A DNA stretch of 64,000 bases from Cristatella mucedo (GCA_009760855.2 WPIO01000122.1:1-64000); one strand, 5' to 3'. Counted from the stretch's first letter, positions 51,220 to 62,929 are shown. Program-made: numbers and translations. Notes: a model not told the origin generated them from the sequence alone.

Positions 51220-51870
51220 TCTACTACGAGAACGGCAGACTTAGCTTAGTTCGCTGCTTCTGGTGGTCTTGCTTAACTTCTGACGGCTGTTCACCCTAAC
51301 CATATATTGCTTGATCGCTCAGACACACTAGCACAACATTATCTTACAGCATTGCAATCTTTAGCATTGCAACAGTCTTCACTAACGTTAAATTAATTAA
51401 ACTTAAAGATAATTAAAATTAAAGAAGCCAATGCATAGAGTGCTCTCCTCCATTCAACAAATCGTACCTCAGTATAGGCGCCCGTCTAGGCCATATAATG
51501 TCTGATACTCTTTTCGGTACCAGTAAACCATTCTCTGTTACCAATCGTTCCACGACTGTTGCTCCAGCGGCTGCTGTTCATGTGGAGTCAGAGACAGAAG
51601 AGGGACAGAGGACAGAGCAGGGACGAGACTATATCTTCATTTCCTCAACAGGCACTTATAGGCTCTGGCTGACTTATCACAGATAGGGGTGCCTCTCCGG
51701 TTTGGCACATCCTTACATCTAAGGCCGGACACTGGGCCGAGTCAATTTCCCAGCCACCTGTTGCAGGTGGGCCATGCATTAGTGGCCAAGGCTGCTGTGC
51801 TAATTACAATAGCAGAAGCAGCTGGCTTATGCACTATAACACACGAGCATGGAGAGAACACATTTATTCA
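51220..51870. other. Unassigned sequence between LINE fragments
   Basis: Two short patches recur elsewhere in the window: 'ataacacacgagcat' (also at 48559) and 'gtgctaattacaatagcaga' (close to a match at about 54465). They may be parts of an unrecognised mobile element. No exon seen. Confidence 0.35.
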
Positions 51871-51879
51871 TTGGCTAGT

Positions 51880-52390
51880 ACCCAAAACATGAGATACTAT
51901 GGCCCTCCCACTACTCAGAGTTGCACAGCAACGGGAAGGATAAACAACATCTATCAGCTGCTGCATAGCTGAAACAAGACAGACTTGACTGTGGAGCTGA
52001 TATGGCTGTCTAATTAAAGATAACTTTGGAGTATGGCACCTCGATTTCGCAGAGATTAAACAGACGAATAGCTGGCAAAGGCAAATTGGCAGAAAGGCTT
52101 TCCACTTTTTGAAACACGCGTGTTTTTCCCATAAAGAGTGACTCAGTTTTATCATCATTCAATTTTAAGAAATTATGCCACTATCAATGTGCTCATGTCT
52201 TCAGCACAAGCACCAAAGGGATTTGAGAAAATTTGACATCCTGGACGGCCGGGAGGAATAAAAAAACGCACATCTGAGTATCATCTGCATAGAAGTTAAA
52301 GCCTAGATTTGGCAATAACGTCGGCAATAAGGGGGTTGTAAACCATGAAAAGAATCGACAAAGCAAAGATCGCTGAGGTACTCCATAATT
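51880..52390 (-). mobile_element. CR1/L2-like LINE, RT catalytic segment
   Basis: The minus strand reads NFYADDTQMCVF (about 52300-52265), an intact YADD catalytic box. FLKLNDDKTESLFMGKTRVF (about 52170-52110) and LPLPAI follow. This is the middle of an element whose thumb region is not attached. Confidence 0.8.
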
Positions 52391-52394
52391 CAGA

Positions 52395-53165
52395 AGTTAT
52401 TAATAGTAATAATAAAGATGGACTTGGCAAAGCGCCATCAGAGAACTCAACCTCTTCATTGGCGCTTTATATTTACTGCGAAGGAAATACGATCAAATGG
52501 TTAGTAGTATAATGCTAAGCTACACGATTAACATGGTTAGGGTTACATGCACAGGGTCAGCACGGAAGTGTGGTTAGTGGCAGCATGCACAGTGTCTGTA
52601 CACAGAAGCACATAAAGAATGAACCACAGGGATCAGCTAAATGCTCTCATAAACTGGTGTGTTTTGTAAGTTCTTTGTAAATATGCTTAAGTCATGGGTT
52701 GCCGTGACACAAGCCGGAAGGGAGTTTCAGGCTTTGAGAGCATACAAACTAAATGCACGGTCTCAACTGGATTTGAGGTCTGTACAAGGTATAGGTAAGC
52801 AGTTAAATTCCCAAAAAAGCTGGTGGCACGATGCTTGGCCTGGTGGGGGAGTAAATCTGATAGGCAGCCTGGTTCAAACAATGAAGGGACCTGGGTTTGA
52901 GCGACAAAATTTTGAAGTCGATCCGTTGCTTGACCAATAGCCGGTACAGGTCGGCGAGAAGTAGTGTGATGTGGCAACTGTTAGGCTCACGACAGACGAA
53001 TCTAGCAGTAGAGTTCTTCACCAGCTGTAACCCTTTAATTACACATGCCGGTAGACGAGCAAGTGGTAAGGTACAGAAGGCAAGACGGGATGTTGCAAAT
53101 GCATGTCCCAACTTAGATGGGTATCCTTATCTAAACAAAGCCGAATTTTAGCAATATTATGAAGC
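52395..53165 (-). mobile_element. CR1/L2-like LINE 3' part with intact tail hairpin
   Basis: The minus strand reads LPACVIKGLQLVKNSTARFVC and then ADLYRLLVKQRIDFKIL (about 53060-52910), followed by the 3' region. The tail has a perfect 9-bp stem, aaagcgcca (52429-52437) and tggcgcttt (52460-52468), then AAT repeats. It borders the RT fragment at 51880-52390. Confidence 0.85.
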
Positions 53166-53179
53166 TAAAAATTTCTCGG

Positions 53180-56100
53180 ATGATCTTTATCTATTTACAT
53201 AAATACCCCTGGAGCTTTCTAGAGAGATAGGACCTAAACCATTGCAGAGAGATGCCCAATAAATATCGTGTTCACATGACTTCCTCGAATAACTTAATCA
53301 CTTTTTAGGCATGTTGCCTATCATGTAAAGGGAACATTATTTTCTTTTTAATTGGTAACATGACCAATGTCAGCAAGCCTACCACGTTTTGAAGTGACTT
53401 GCAGAATGTCAATATTATTTGTGGAACAAGCAGGATGTCAGCAGAGACAAGCGTACCAATGACAAATAACATTGCCGAATAAATGCCGTCTTTTTAAATT
53501 ATTTGTTAAGGTAACTGTTACATTTTGTGAATAGGGTGACATACTGAAGTCACGTGGGAGTTAGTTTCAGCTTTAGGGCAAGCGAACTTGGGGAGAGGTG
53601 TGGATACGGCTGGATTCGTACGCAGTATAGCTAAAGGTTGTCATTCAAAAGGCAGGGCATACCAGGCCTAGTCTTTTTTGGGGAGTGGTCCTCTAGCTAG
53701 ACTAGAGTAAAACAAAATAAAAAATAAAAAACGAGTGACAGAACCTTTAATCCGATACAAATCTTCATTTGAAGCCAATGCAGATTGAATGCAAGTGATA
53801 TAGTGGAGAGAAGGTTATTCGAATGAATAACTGGCATTGCTGCAGACTTTGGCCCGACTGCAAGTGATGTATTAAGCATGCCCCTAAGCAAGCAAGCAGT
53901 GAGTTTCAGAAGTCGAGATGCATTGTTACAGGTAATAATAATATTGATAATACGTTAGATATTACTCCCTCAGTCACAGAAGTCTCGGTTACCGAACCCT
54001 GCTTCACACATGCTCGGTCTTGGCGTTCTTGTATGCGATCTCGGCAGGCCAACACACCACGCTGGCTTCGGTAAGCAGGTTTTTTTGTTGCATTCGCTGC
54101 AAATAAAATACGTGAATCAATTTGGACGTATTGTCCCTGTCAAAGTAAACCTGAGTTTTAGTAATGCCAATTACCACACAATAGCCCCACACCTCACCAT
54201 CACGAGCTCGCAAATCTGTAGTGCTGTATTACAGTGTCTCCAGGGGCGGCTGTTTTAGTGGGAGTCTCGTGAGACATAGCTGCTGCTCGTGCTTGGTTAA
54301 CGATACTCTCCTTTATTATTCTCAACGGGCACAATTATGGAAGCTCAATCAATCGCAGTAGATGGCACGAAAAAAAACTGTATTAGTGGCCTGAAGCAGA
54401 GCCCCTTCACAGGCTGAACTATTGGCCACAGGCGAGGTATGTACGTTTGTGTAATGTGCTTTGCTAATTACAACAGCAGAAGCCACAGGCACTAACTACA
54501 TCATAATCATAGCAGTTTCAATTTAGACTACAATTAATCAGCTGGTCTGTCACAACATTAGCTTCACAAAAGCTTATGCTGCAAGCCTAACCTCGAATTT
54601 GTAGGCTGACATTTTGCAGTAACATCATCGGTATTCCGCTTAGGTATGGATCAGTGTTTTAGAAAGCAATTGTGGTGATGATGTAAGTTCAAGTGATGTT
54701 TACGAGCAGACGATGACGGCTGTGATGTTGATGCTGGTTAGTGCTGCAACCAGTGATACCTAGGAGGTGCCTGATACTACAGATGAACGGCTTACATTGG
54801 TTTAACTACGGTTGACCTAGATGGGGGACCAATGACTTGTCAGACAATGAGTCGGAATACAAGGGGATGCGATGTCATTAAATTATGAATTAGGTGTTAC
54901 TAGTAATGATACTGTCACTTCGGAATTTTTTTTATCGCCCTTGCTATAACAGTTATTTTTTTAGGTCAACTATTTCCATTACATTACCTTGCAACTAATA
55001 GGTACAAACATTTCAGTGCTCCTGCTGTATTTCCGAAGGTTTTTGTCAGAACAAGATTCACATATAAGCCAGTTTAAGTAGCTTAGTTTTAGGAGATCTT
55101 ATACGGGCTCACGCGAGCATTGACAACTTCAGGATTACCATGGAGCGACGTAAGAAAAATAAAAAATAATTGTGAGTATACATATTTTCTGGAAAACGAT
55201 ATAGACTTGCCAAAACGATTGAATTAAGATCGTGATTTTGAAGCGTTATTGTGTATGATCATATGACATGCACTCAGTTTGATCTCTCAATGTATATATT
55301 ATTTGTTTTCAAGTTAGTAAGTTTATAAAACTGCAAAAGGCAGCTATTGATACTAGGATGTTTAAGTTAAAGTCTTTGCATGCAAACTTATTAGATCAGA
55401 CGCTGGATCATAGAAGCATGGATTTCTGATTGATGCATTTGGATTGAAGCTTAAATCGTATGCTCGACGTTTGTTATCTGTAATTTGACTTTGGCGTAGG
55501 CTTGATGCCTGCTTCTCAGATTCCGGGCCATTACAATATGGAGCGTTCACCTGCTTAGGCTACAGCTTGCACTAGGCAATGTTATTGAGGCCCTCTTCAG
55601 ATTAGGTTACTATACCGGATTGAGGCAGTCAATTTAATTGTAGATGCGATTGCAAAGGTTATGAAAGCATTGCAAACGTAGCCTGCGACTTTCGTGTTCA
55701 TTGCTGTACATAAGTAGGCCAAAGACGCAAGCGCTTGCTGGCTAAATCCTCAACTTTTTCAGGACGTATACTGGTCAAAAACTTAATTTTGAAACACGGC
55801 CAGAGACTCACGGTGGCAACAATTTTGCAGGTAGGTATGCCGGAAGTATCGCAAACAGCTAAGCTACGAAAAATTTAGAACGTCTTTGAATTTTTTTCTT
55901 CATATTGATAATGTTGATGCCTATATGAAAGTGAGTGGGTTTAACTGACGTCACACAGTGGATCTCACCTACACGAATGGCTAGGTAGCATACAGTTAAA
56001 ATTTCAAGGCTACTTTACAAAACAAAACTCTTACTTTATGGTGTTGGTTTGAATGCAGCTTCATAATCGGCTGATATCAATCACTATCACGGAACCACAA

Positions 56101-56700
56101 GTCAAGAATATCAGTCATCTGTCCTCTTATTAAGCAGGAAACCGTTAGAACAAGAGATATTTTATCTGATAGTCAATTTTTGATTGTTTTATTCTGATCT
56201 TAGTACTAGCAGCATCTTCTTAAGAGAACGAGCTAGAGGAGTCAATCATTGATTTCCGGAGTTTGCTAAGCATTGGTTGATTCTGTGGAGAAAGTGTAAC
56301 GCAAATCTTGTATTTAGTAGTATTTACTCTTGTTCCTATCGGAATAGCTTATTGCACTGGTTTGCGGAAATGCTTCATTGTCTCATCACGAAGCAATTTC
56401 CGTACGATATACCCAGGCTTCTTAATTTGACCGTTTTTAATTGTCTGGCTACGATTAAGCTCATATTCAGTAGCTCTAGTATTTTTCCAGTAACAGGTCA
56501 CAGACAAGTCTGACCTCTGTTTTGAGGTGAAATGTACAGCTTAGTGTAGTGGGTGGGGATATTCTGTGAAATCGAGACTAAAGTTTAGGTTCAATGCTTA
56601 AAGGGCTTATACGGCCCCTAAAGGCAGTACTAAATTAGCAAGGCCTAGATAGTGTCGTTTTATTCTTAGTAAGATAGGAAACTTACAACGATGTAGCATT
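53180..56700. other. No supported gene; one exon-like segment
   Basis: At 54004-54213 (minus) an acceptor-like 'gtattttatttgcag' is followed by sequence open in several frames, one of them cysteine-rich. No family could be assigned. Nothing else was recognised. Confidence 0.4.
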
Positions 56701-56706
56701 CTGCCA

Positions 56707-57060
56707 AGGTAATAATAATAAAACACTCTCCTAATAAACTGCTCTCAGAGAGCCCAATCTCTTTCTAGGCCCTCTACATTTGCCGGTAGTGTTTGAATGA
56801 ATGCATCTCGGTATGCCCCTTCACCAAGCCTAAAAGTTGGTGTTATACCAGAGAGTTTTCTTCAGCTCACTGAATGCCCAAGCAGCATTCGGTACAATTT
56901 CGGTAGCCGGCTGACTTTAATTTCACTCAACAAAGGTAACGCTAGAAAATATCTGAGAGGGGAGAGGGCGCCATTGCACAAGCCCAAAAGACTAAGTGAG
57001 TCGAAGGCAAGGGAAGCCACAAAATCACCTACTGTTGGCATCCCGACCAATAAGGGCATA
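56707..57060 (-). mobile_element. LINE 3' ends (two subfamilies adjoining)
   Basis: 56707-56790 has AAT repeats and the tail core 'tctcagagagcccaatctc'. 56830-56960 matches the 46930 region ('ggtgttataccagagagttt', 'cggtagccggctgactttaa', 'cactcaacaaagg'). Confidence 0.6.
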
Positions 57061-57234
57061 ACAATAGCACCAAACTAGCATTTTTCACCACTTTGTTGAT
57101 ATTTTCCGAATCTACTGAAGTGGAATTCGAAACGTTTTAACGAAAGTAAGAACAGTTTTGTCTTCCGGTAATAATGTTGCAGTGCACAAAATAAAAATAA
57201 AAAACCTATGAAAATTAGCTGGTGCAAAGAAGCA

Positions 57235-57237
<3 letters not shown>

Positions 57238-57271
<34 letters not shown>
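57238..57271. repeat. GA dinucleotide microsatellite
   Basis: A pure (GA)n run. Confidence 0.95.
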
Positions 57272-57273
<2 letters not shown>

Positions 57274-57279
57274 CGTGTC

Positions 57280-59040
57280 GTTATTGTTGTAAACGATGAA
57301 ATTATTTAGTTCGCGACTCAAACATAATTTGCTTGCTCGTGTCAGCAAAGAAATTAGATATATGTGCATAGATGTTATAATGATAACTTCTTGGAAATGC
57401 AGCTAGACTTAACGGCTAGCTGACCCCTAAAGGATAAGTTAGCACAGTTTTCATGCATGAGCAGAAGAAAACACTAAAGATGGCAGCACATAAATCGAGT
57501 AACTTTGCTGTTACCTTTCGTATGTATAATTCTTTAAGCTGCTTTCTCTCTGTACAGGCAATGGCAATTACATCGCTCGTAGCACTGTGAAAGGAACTAT
57601 GTCATGTATAAACATGATCGTTGACATGGACAGCATGGTATACCACTGCTAACGAGTGAGTGAATACTAGGAAAAAGGATTTTTCAGATTAGTATTTTGA
57701 ATATGGCTGTCATTGGTTAGAAAATTGACCCTATTCCCAAGATTACACTATTGGCCAAACAATATTAGACTTAACTTAAAAAGATTGTCAGAGACACAGA
57801 TCCAGTCGCCCCACTCAACTATTCGGTGATGAATCCATAGCAATAATCAAAATCCAGTGTAAAAAATTAAGACTAATGTAGAAGAAATTAGCTGATCCAG
57901 CTGCATAATTAGATGACCTTTGTCGGTGTCACTCCAGGATGTCATACAGTGGGTAATAAGGATATCCATGCTGCAGGACACGACCTGCGATTTGAGTCTT
58001 GAGTGAAAGCAACTCACCACTTGGAAAAAACAAGACCTAACTGCCGTTCAGACTTAAAAAGGAAAATTGCACAGCTCTACACAAGCTCTAGTGAATATAT
58101 CAGCTCATTCAAAAGCCAACATATTGGAACCTAAATATTTTTTAATATTTAGAAATATAAAAAAAATTAATCATTTAAGTTCTAATACAGCTAAAGTCAA
58201 GATGAAACTTGCTAAACATAGTCTCGAATCAAAGCAATGCTTATTTAGTCACTTGAGCTGTGGAACCCTTCAATGTGGAATAAAAAAAGCCAAATTACCC
58301 AGCTTTATAACAGCTCCAAGCGCTGCCGTAAAGGACCGATTGATATCAAACCTAGCCACAAGTTATTGAGTATACAAATCTGCAATAAAAATTACTAAAC
58401 TACCAGGGCATACTAATCTTCTGGACACAAAATATCAGTAACCTATGCAATAAATTTATTAGATAAGATTGATTTACCATTGCAAATTCTTAACAACAAA
58501 CAGATTAGCAAAAAGGCATAAGTACTCTTTGGGATAGGCAAGGAATAACTCGCATTAGTTAAAACAAAGCCTTTTGTCTTCTTCATAGAAACATGGTTGC
58601 ATTGGCACCTTACATGAGACCGGGTTACGATCTGGAACAAATGGGCACAGCAGCTGCTTGATAGCCCTGCTACATAATATATGGGTCATGTGTCGTAGAA
58701 TAAGAACAATGAGTTGGGTACATCGAGAGAGAAAAAGGAACTGCCAAGCTGGGATAGGAATGCTGACTAAAGGAAGGACGACTGCTTTCTAAAATCATTC
58801 AACATGCAATAAGTAGTAAACAAGGCAGAAAATGCAACACAAACATGATTGGCAGTGCTAACTCTAGAAACGAGGTGCCATCCTGTGCCATTGTGCCAAA
58901 CTGCAGAGCTTCAGCTGCCTACAGCCACCCAGAAGCAAGGGTCTGTGACCGTAGCCGGACAAGTGGCAATCTCTGGGCAATTGGTAGCTGTGAATGCAGC
59001 CTCTGTGAACATGCCAGCCCTCATCGATCTGTGACTGCTG
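57280..59040. other. Region downstream of the phosphatase stop codon
   Basis: No exon recognised. Immediately after the stop the minus strand would be the 3' UTR. The first AATAAA on that strand that I see is at 58458-58453, about 600 bases on. Plus-strand ORFs at 58845-59048 overlap this presumed UTR. Confidence 0.4.
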
Positions 59041-59053
59041 AGGGGTAACTATT

Positions 59054-59164
59054 CTAAGCCATTACACCCTCCAGTCCATAAGAGATAAGGTCGTAGGCGT
59101 TAGCATAAATGGTTGCCGCCTCGCTGTACGATTGAAGGACTTGGTAGATGAATTGATACTGGGC
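59054..59164 (-). CDS. Receptor tyrosine phosphatase, terminal exon
   Basis: A 111-nt minus-strand exon follows a strong acceptor (gtattccattgcag), enters in phase 0 and ends with TAG (59056-59054). It encodes AQYQFIYQVLQSYSEAATIY and then ANAYDLISYGLEGVMA, 36 residues. The start matches the last helix of PTP domains (typically EQY.F.Y..V..Y), with only a short tail after it. It continues directly from the preceding exon (FVKSE-AQYQFIY), whose donor is also phase 0. It is the C-terminus of the protein and cytoplasmic by family rule. Confidence 0.85.
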   Translation of the reverse strand, partial: AQYQFIYQVLQSYSEAATIYANAYDLISYGLEGVMA

Positions 59165-59451
59165 CTGCAATGGAATACCAGCACTCTTAAGCCACAGAAA
59201 AAAAAGAATAAGCTGCTAAAGGCCACAAGCTGTGCTGTGTGAGGTCGGCTCCACATTCGTTTCACAAATTCACATAGAGAAACACAGCTAAAGACACAGA
59301 AGATTCACCAGGGAGCTTAGATAAATCAGTAGTGTCGTGATACTGACACTAAATCAGACATCACTTGATGAAAGTAGCAGCAGCAGGCAAACACTTCGAA
59401 GTTATGCTTAGCAACAGCAGATCAAACCATAATATAAATCATGAATTCTAC

Positions 59452-59587
59452 CTCACTCTTGACAAATTCTCGACGGCTGGCACGCAGCAGATCGACTGTA
59501 TGAAAGACGCACACTTGGTCTGTCTCCATAAGTCTGTGCAGAGCATTGACGGCAGCAATGAAGAGGCCACACTGACTTGCACCATCC
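59452..59587 (-). CDS. Receptor tyrosine phosphatase, D2-like PTP domain exon
   Basis: A 136-nt minus-strand exon has acceptor catttggttctacag and donor GAG/gtagaa. The first base completes a codon and the exon leaves in phase 0. It encodes DGASQCGLFIAAVNALHRLM, then ETDQVCVFHTVDLLRASRRE and FVKSE. This is the P-loop and following helices of a PTP domain. In active enzymes the loop is HC..G..R(S/T)G; here DGASQCG puts Gln at the arginine position, so the domain should be catalytically dead, as in many membrane-distal (D2) domains. The VF.TV..LR..R..FV segment is also typical. D2 domains usually serve regulation or binding; that role is inference. Confidence 0.9.
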
Positions 59588-59885
59588 CTGTAGAACCAAA
59601 TGTTCACATATGTCAAACATCTGACAACGTTCTCAGTAGAGAAAGCCGAATAAGCTCGGCAAGTATTATGAAAATCATTCATGCAAGCCTTAGTCATAAT
59701 TAAGAATGCACATGACTCATGTGAAACTGGAAAGCATTTGAACCGATTGTTACTTGAAAAAGTCTGCTACACCTTTGGTTTTAAGCTGCTTGAATGCAAA
59801 CGTCACGATGAGACAAAAGCCTGCCATGTAGTTACCTGAGCACTCAGGCTAAATTTCACCCTTAAGCCCAGGTGAGATTGGCACC

Positions 59886-59987
59886 AAACACATATTCCAG
59901 TGGCAGCTGGTTTGCCATTAGCTTCACAAGATCAGGGAGGAACTGAGTGGGTGCAGCCAGATCAAGCCAATCGACATGGCTGCTTGA
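59886..59987 (-). CDS. Probable phosphatase exon before the P-loop
   Basis: After the acceptor-like 'ctaaccatgttccag' the minus strand is open for 40 codons, reading SSHVDWLDLAAPTQFLPDLV and KLMANQLPLEYVFG. WLDLAAPTQFL..LV.LM occupies the place of the WPDHG.P loop and following helix of PTP domains, and WPD is already degenerate in D2 domains. The donor is unclear and the expected GP.VV.YR strand before the P-loop was not found, so either a small exon is missing from this reading or the exon is decayed. The end coordinate is approximate. Confidence 0.45.
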
Positions 59988-60472
59988 CTGGAACATGGTT
60001 AGAGCTTATAAGCCTACAAACTTTCAGTCTTTCTTCTTGCTTTGCCGGTTTGCATTCTGTTCAAGTTTTACCCTAAAACAGCAAGGTTAACGTTAATGGC
60101 CCCTTCTCCAGTTACATTTTCAAACTTCTACCACTGCTGCTATTTGCCACTCTCATGACGTGTCACTAACTTTCTTAACGTTTGGCTTGCAAGGTACGAG
60201 GCTGTTGTCAACCGAATGCACATGAGAAGCAGACAGAGATTTATATATGGTATGGAGGGCTCAGTGTTTACAACTGCATGCAGGATCTCGAACTAAAGAA
60301 CTCCAGAGTATTGATGTGAATGGACACAGATCATCCGAGGAAAACCTTAAGTATAAGGCACTTAGGGGCACTGTGCTTACCCGAGTTCTTTTCAAAGTAT
60401 ACACTTTTCCTCTTGCCAATATAAGTGTCAGGCATACTTTCACACGCAAACGTGCATGCCCACACACATGTG

Positions 60473-60474
<2 letters not shown>

Positions 60475-60544
<70 letters not shown>

Positions 60545-60549
60545 ACACA
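60475..60549. repeat. AC dinucleotide microsatellite inside a LINE
   Basis: An (AC)n run placed between the PLANI and FADA blocks of the surrounding reverse transcriptase. Confidence 0.95.
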
Positions 60550-60889
60550 GAGGCTTTCAATTGTTTGCTGATGCAATGATGTTGCATCTGTGCTTTGATT
60601 CCTCCAGCCACCAGCACGTCTAATTCTTCCAACACCCTTGGTACATACATTTAAGACATCCTCACCTAGATGAAAGCCAACTTTCTTAAATTGAATACTG
60701 ATGAAGACCAAGTTACTAGTTATGAACAAACCACGCATGACTTAGAAATTTTAGAAGTTTGTACTCACAATCGGCTCTGCCAGCATATGCCCTAATGAAT
60801 CTGCCCGAAATCTAGGCGTCCTGTTTCAAAGTGACCTCTCAGTAGACGACCACATCAACTCCTCAAGTCACGTCTGCTCTTACTTTCAG

Positions 60890-61058
60890 CACCGAGCTGG
60901 TTTGGTCTAGCGGTTATGGTGCTCTCCCCGACCAAGGTCTGACTGAGGTCGTGGGCTCGAGCCCCGAGGTATATGTGAAGCGCCTGAATAGAGATTAAGT
61001 TCTCTCAGGGCGCTATATAAATGAATTACATTATATTATTAATTATATTATATTTATT
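60890..61058 (+). mobile_element. tRNA-derived SINE, family 2, nested in a LINE
   Basis: The tRNA-like head is 'gagctggtttggtctagcgg'. The B-box region 'gtgggctcgagcccc' is at about 60951. The tail 'aagcgcctgaata', stem 'agagattaagttctct', 'cagggcgctatataaatg' and AT-rich end follow. The tail stem pairs gcgcc with ggcgc and agaga with tctct. The tail resembles that of the host LINE. Confidence 0.88.
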
Positions 61059-61924
61059 GCTTCATTGCTCAAATGTGAGCTTGTTTAGACAGGGATATCA
61101 CATCTCAATTGGTCTATGGATATGTGACATTCTATCTCGACTTCACTAACTCATAGCTTACAGGACTCCAGGCCTGAACAATCAGGCAGATACAGCTATT
61201 GCTATACTCTGCAGCTAGGTTTATCTGTGGTGAGCATACTACCTTCCATATCATACCACTTCTCGCATGCCTGCACTTGCTTCCAGTAAAGCAACAGATC
61301 GACTTAAAGGTTCTGTCACTGACTTGCATGTCCCTTCATTATTGACTGAAGGCTACCTATCCGATCAACTCCCACACCAAACTAAGCACCGTACCACCAG
61401 CTTATTTGGAATATATTTGTTTACCTAAGCCTCATACAAACCTCAAATCTTTTGGATATCGTGCCTTCAGTTCATGTGCTCCCAAAGCACAGAACTTACT
61501 TCCGACTTGAGTCCCGACAACCCCTGACTTGACCACATTAAAAACTTACAAACGCACCTATTTATGGCAGCTTTAGGTTCGCCTAGTAATTCGTCCTTAA
61601 AGTGCTTATTCATGCTTACATTGTGCACGCTGCCACTAACAACACTTGCATGCTGACCCTGTGCATGTCATCCCTAACCATATTAATCATGTTGTTTACT
61701 AAGCAAGATGCAACTCACCATTCGACCGTCTTTCCTTTGAAGTAAATGTAAAGTGCCTAGAAAGAGATTATGTTCTCCGAGGGCACTTTAGCAAGTGTAT
61801 TATTATTATTATGATTATAATTATTATTATACAACAGCTACTTAAACATATAGGTCTGTAATTAAATTGACCTTTTTAAAAGAATGTATTTACGTCTGCT
61901 ACTACACAAAGTCACAATGATTGA

Positions 61925-62100
61925 ACTGATGCTGTGAAAGGAGAGTTTTCTACAGCACATTCAAATTATAAGCATCGTTTGGTTAACACATATGGGTCGA
62001 ACAAATCCATTGCAGGCAGCAAAGAGAAAGTGAAAAAGACGAAAGTAATTCAATTCAGGATGGTCTGAAAGAGTCTGTGCCAGAGTCAATCCAGAAAGGT
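61925..62100 (-). mobile_element. LINE subfamily 2, 3' region (weak)
   Basis: 'gaaaggagagttttctacag', 'aagcatcgtttggt' and 'gcaaagagaaagtg' match the 46930-47070 copy in order with many differences. Confidence 0.4.
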
Positions 62101-62109
62101 TCTTAGGTG

Positions 62110-62560
62110 CATGATGGAAGAAATGATAATGATACTAACACAATTACATTTGAATTATCTTCTGTGTTAAAGACGAAGGCAACGTATAGTCGGATTTGAA
62201 AATAAATCTTACTTTAGTGTCCCTAAGATGAATAAATCCCCTTTTACCACTAAAAATGTTAAGAGAATGAAGCACATAAACTACACAGTGATAGTAGCAC
62301 GCCCAATTCGTAAACACTCCTAAGCTAGTAAAGCAAAGTGCACACGAGCAAAGCATTCACTGTAAAGACAAGGTGGATTTTAAGCTATCTTTTATAAGTC
62401 ACACTAGTTAGGCCTACGGCTGAATAGGCATCACTTTAGCGACCAAAGGCATTGGCTTGAGCCCTTCAGCATGTAAAGCTAGTGGAATGAGATTGATTTT
62501 TCGAAGGGCAGTATCAACAACATTAAGTATACCAGCAGCAGCACATGCATGCATGCACAA
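62110..62560. other. No gene seen
   Basis: A 70-codon minus-strand ORF (62144-62356) has no motif. Confidence 0.4.
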
Positions 62561-62610
62561 CCATCAACAAACCCACACACATGCACAGGGGCACATAAAC
62601 TTGCCCACTC

Positions 62611-62670
62611 ACACACTAACACACACACACACACACAGACACACACACAGACACACACGCGCACACACAT
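62611..62670. repeat. AC dinucleotide microsatellite, interrupted
   Basis: (AC)n with AG and GC interruptions. Confidence 0.95.
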
Positions 62671-62929
62671 AAGAATCTGATTAGTAAGGCGAGCTCAGTT
62701 GCAAGGAAAGAATGTGCAGCCAATAAGATGTCACACATAAATCGAACAACTCAACCTTCTAACTGGCTACAGCTACTCTTTTCTAAGCCCACTACGGATT
62801 GCAATATCTGATTCAATGGAAATCTTCAGACTTGCAAATAGAGCTTATTAGGTTATTGGCAAAAACAACTTAGGGCCAGGAATTTCAGACATAATTGAAA
62901 TGCTACCACGGATGTAAAGGCTACGTAGG

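Larger units (their letters stand above)
60240..61830 (+). mobile_element. CR1/L2-like LINE, palm to 3' end, with two insertions
   Basis: LQSIDVNGHRSSEENLKY and VLFKVYTFPLANI (about 60298-60422) are RT palm blocks. An AC array (60475-60549) follows, then LFADAMMLHL (about 60563; the YADD box changed to FADA), then WMKANFLKLNTDED (about 60669) and IGSAS (about 60772). A SINE interrupts at 60890-61058. After it come 'gtctatggatatgtgacatt', the thumb region, and the tail 'gtaaagtgcctagaaagaga' with ATT repeats to 61830. It lies just upstream (minus-strand sense) of the phosphatase exons, opposite in strand, presumably in an intron. Confidence 0.85.

Noticed and set aside
59365-59703. 112-codon plus-strand ORF
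   Set aside because: It is the antisense shadow of the phosphatase exon at 59452-59587, which has splice sites and domain similarity.
60247-60738. ORFs of 110-135 codons on both strands
   Set aside because: They span the AC array inside a LINE; the plus-strand part is decayed RT, the minus-strand frames are shadows.
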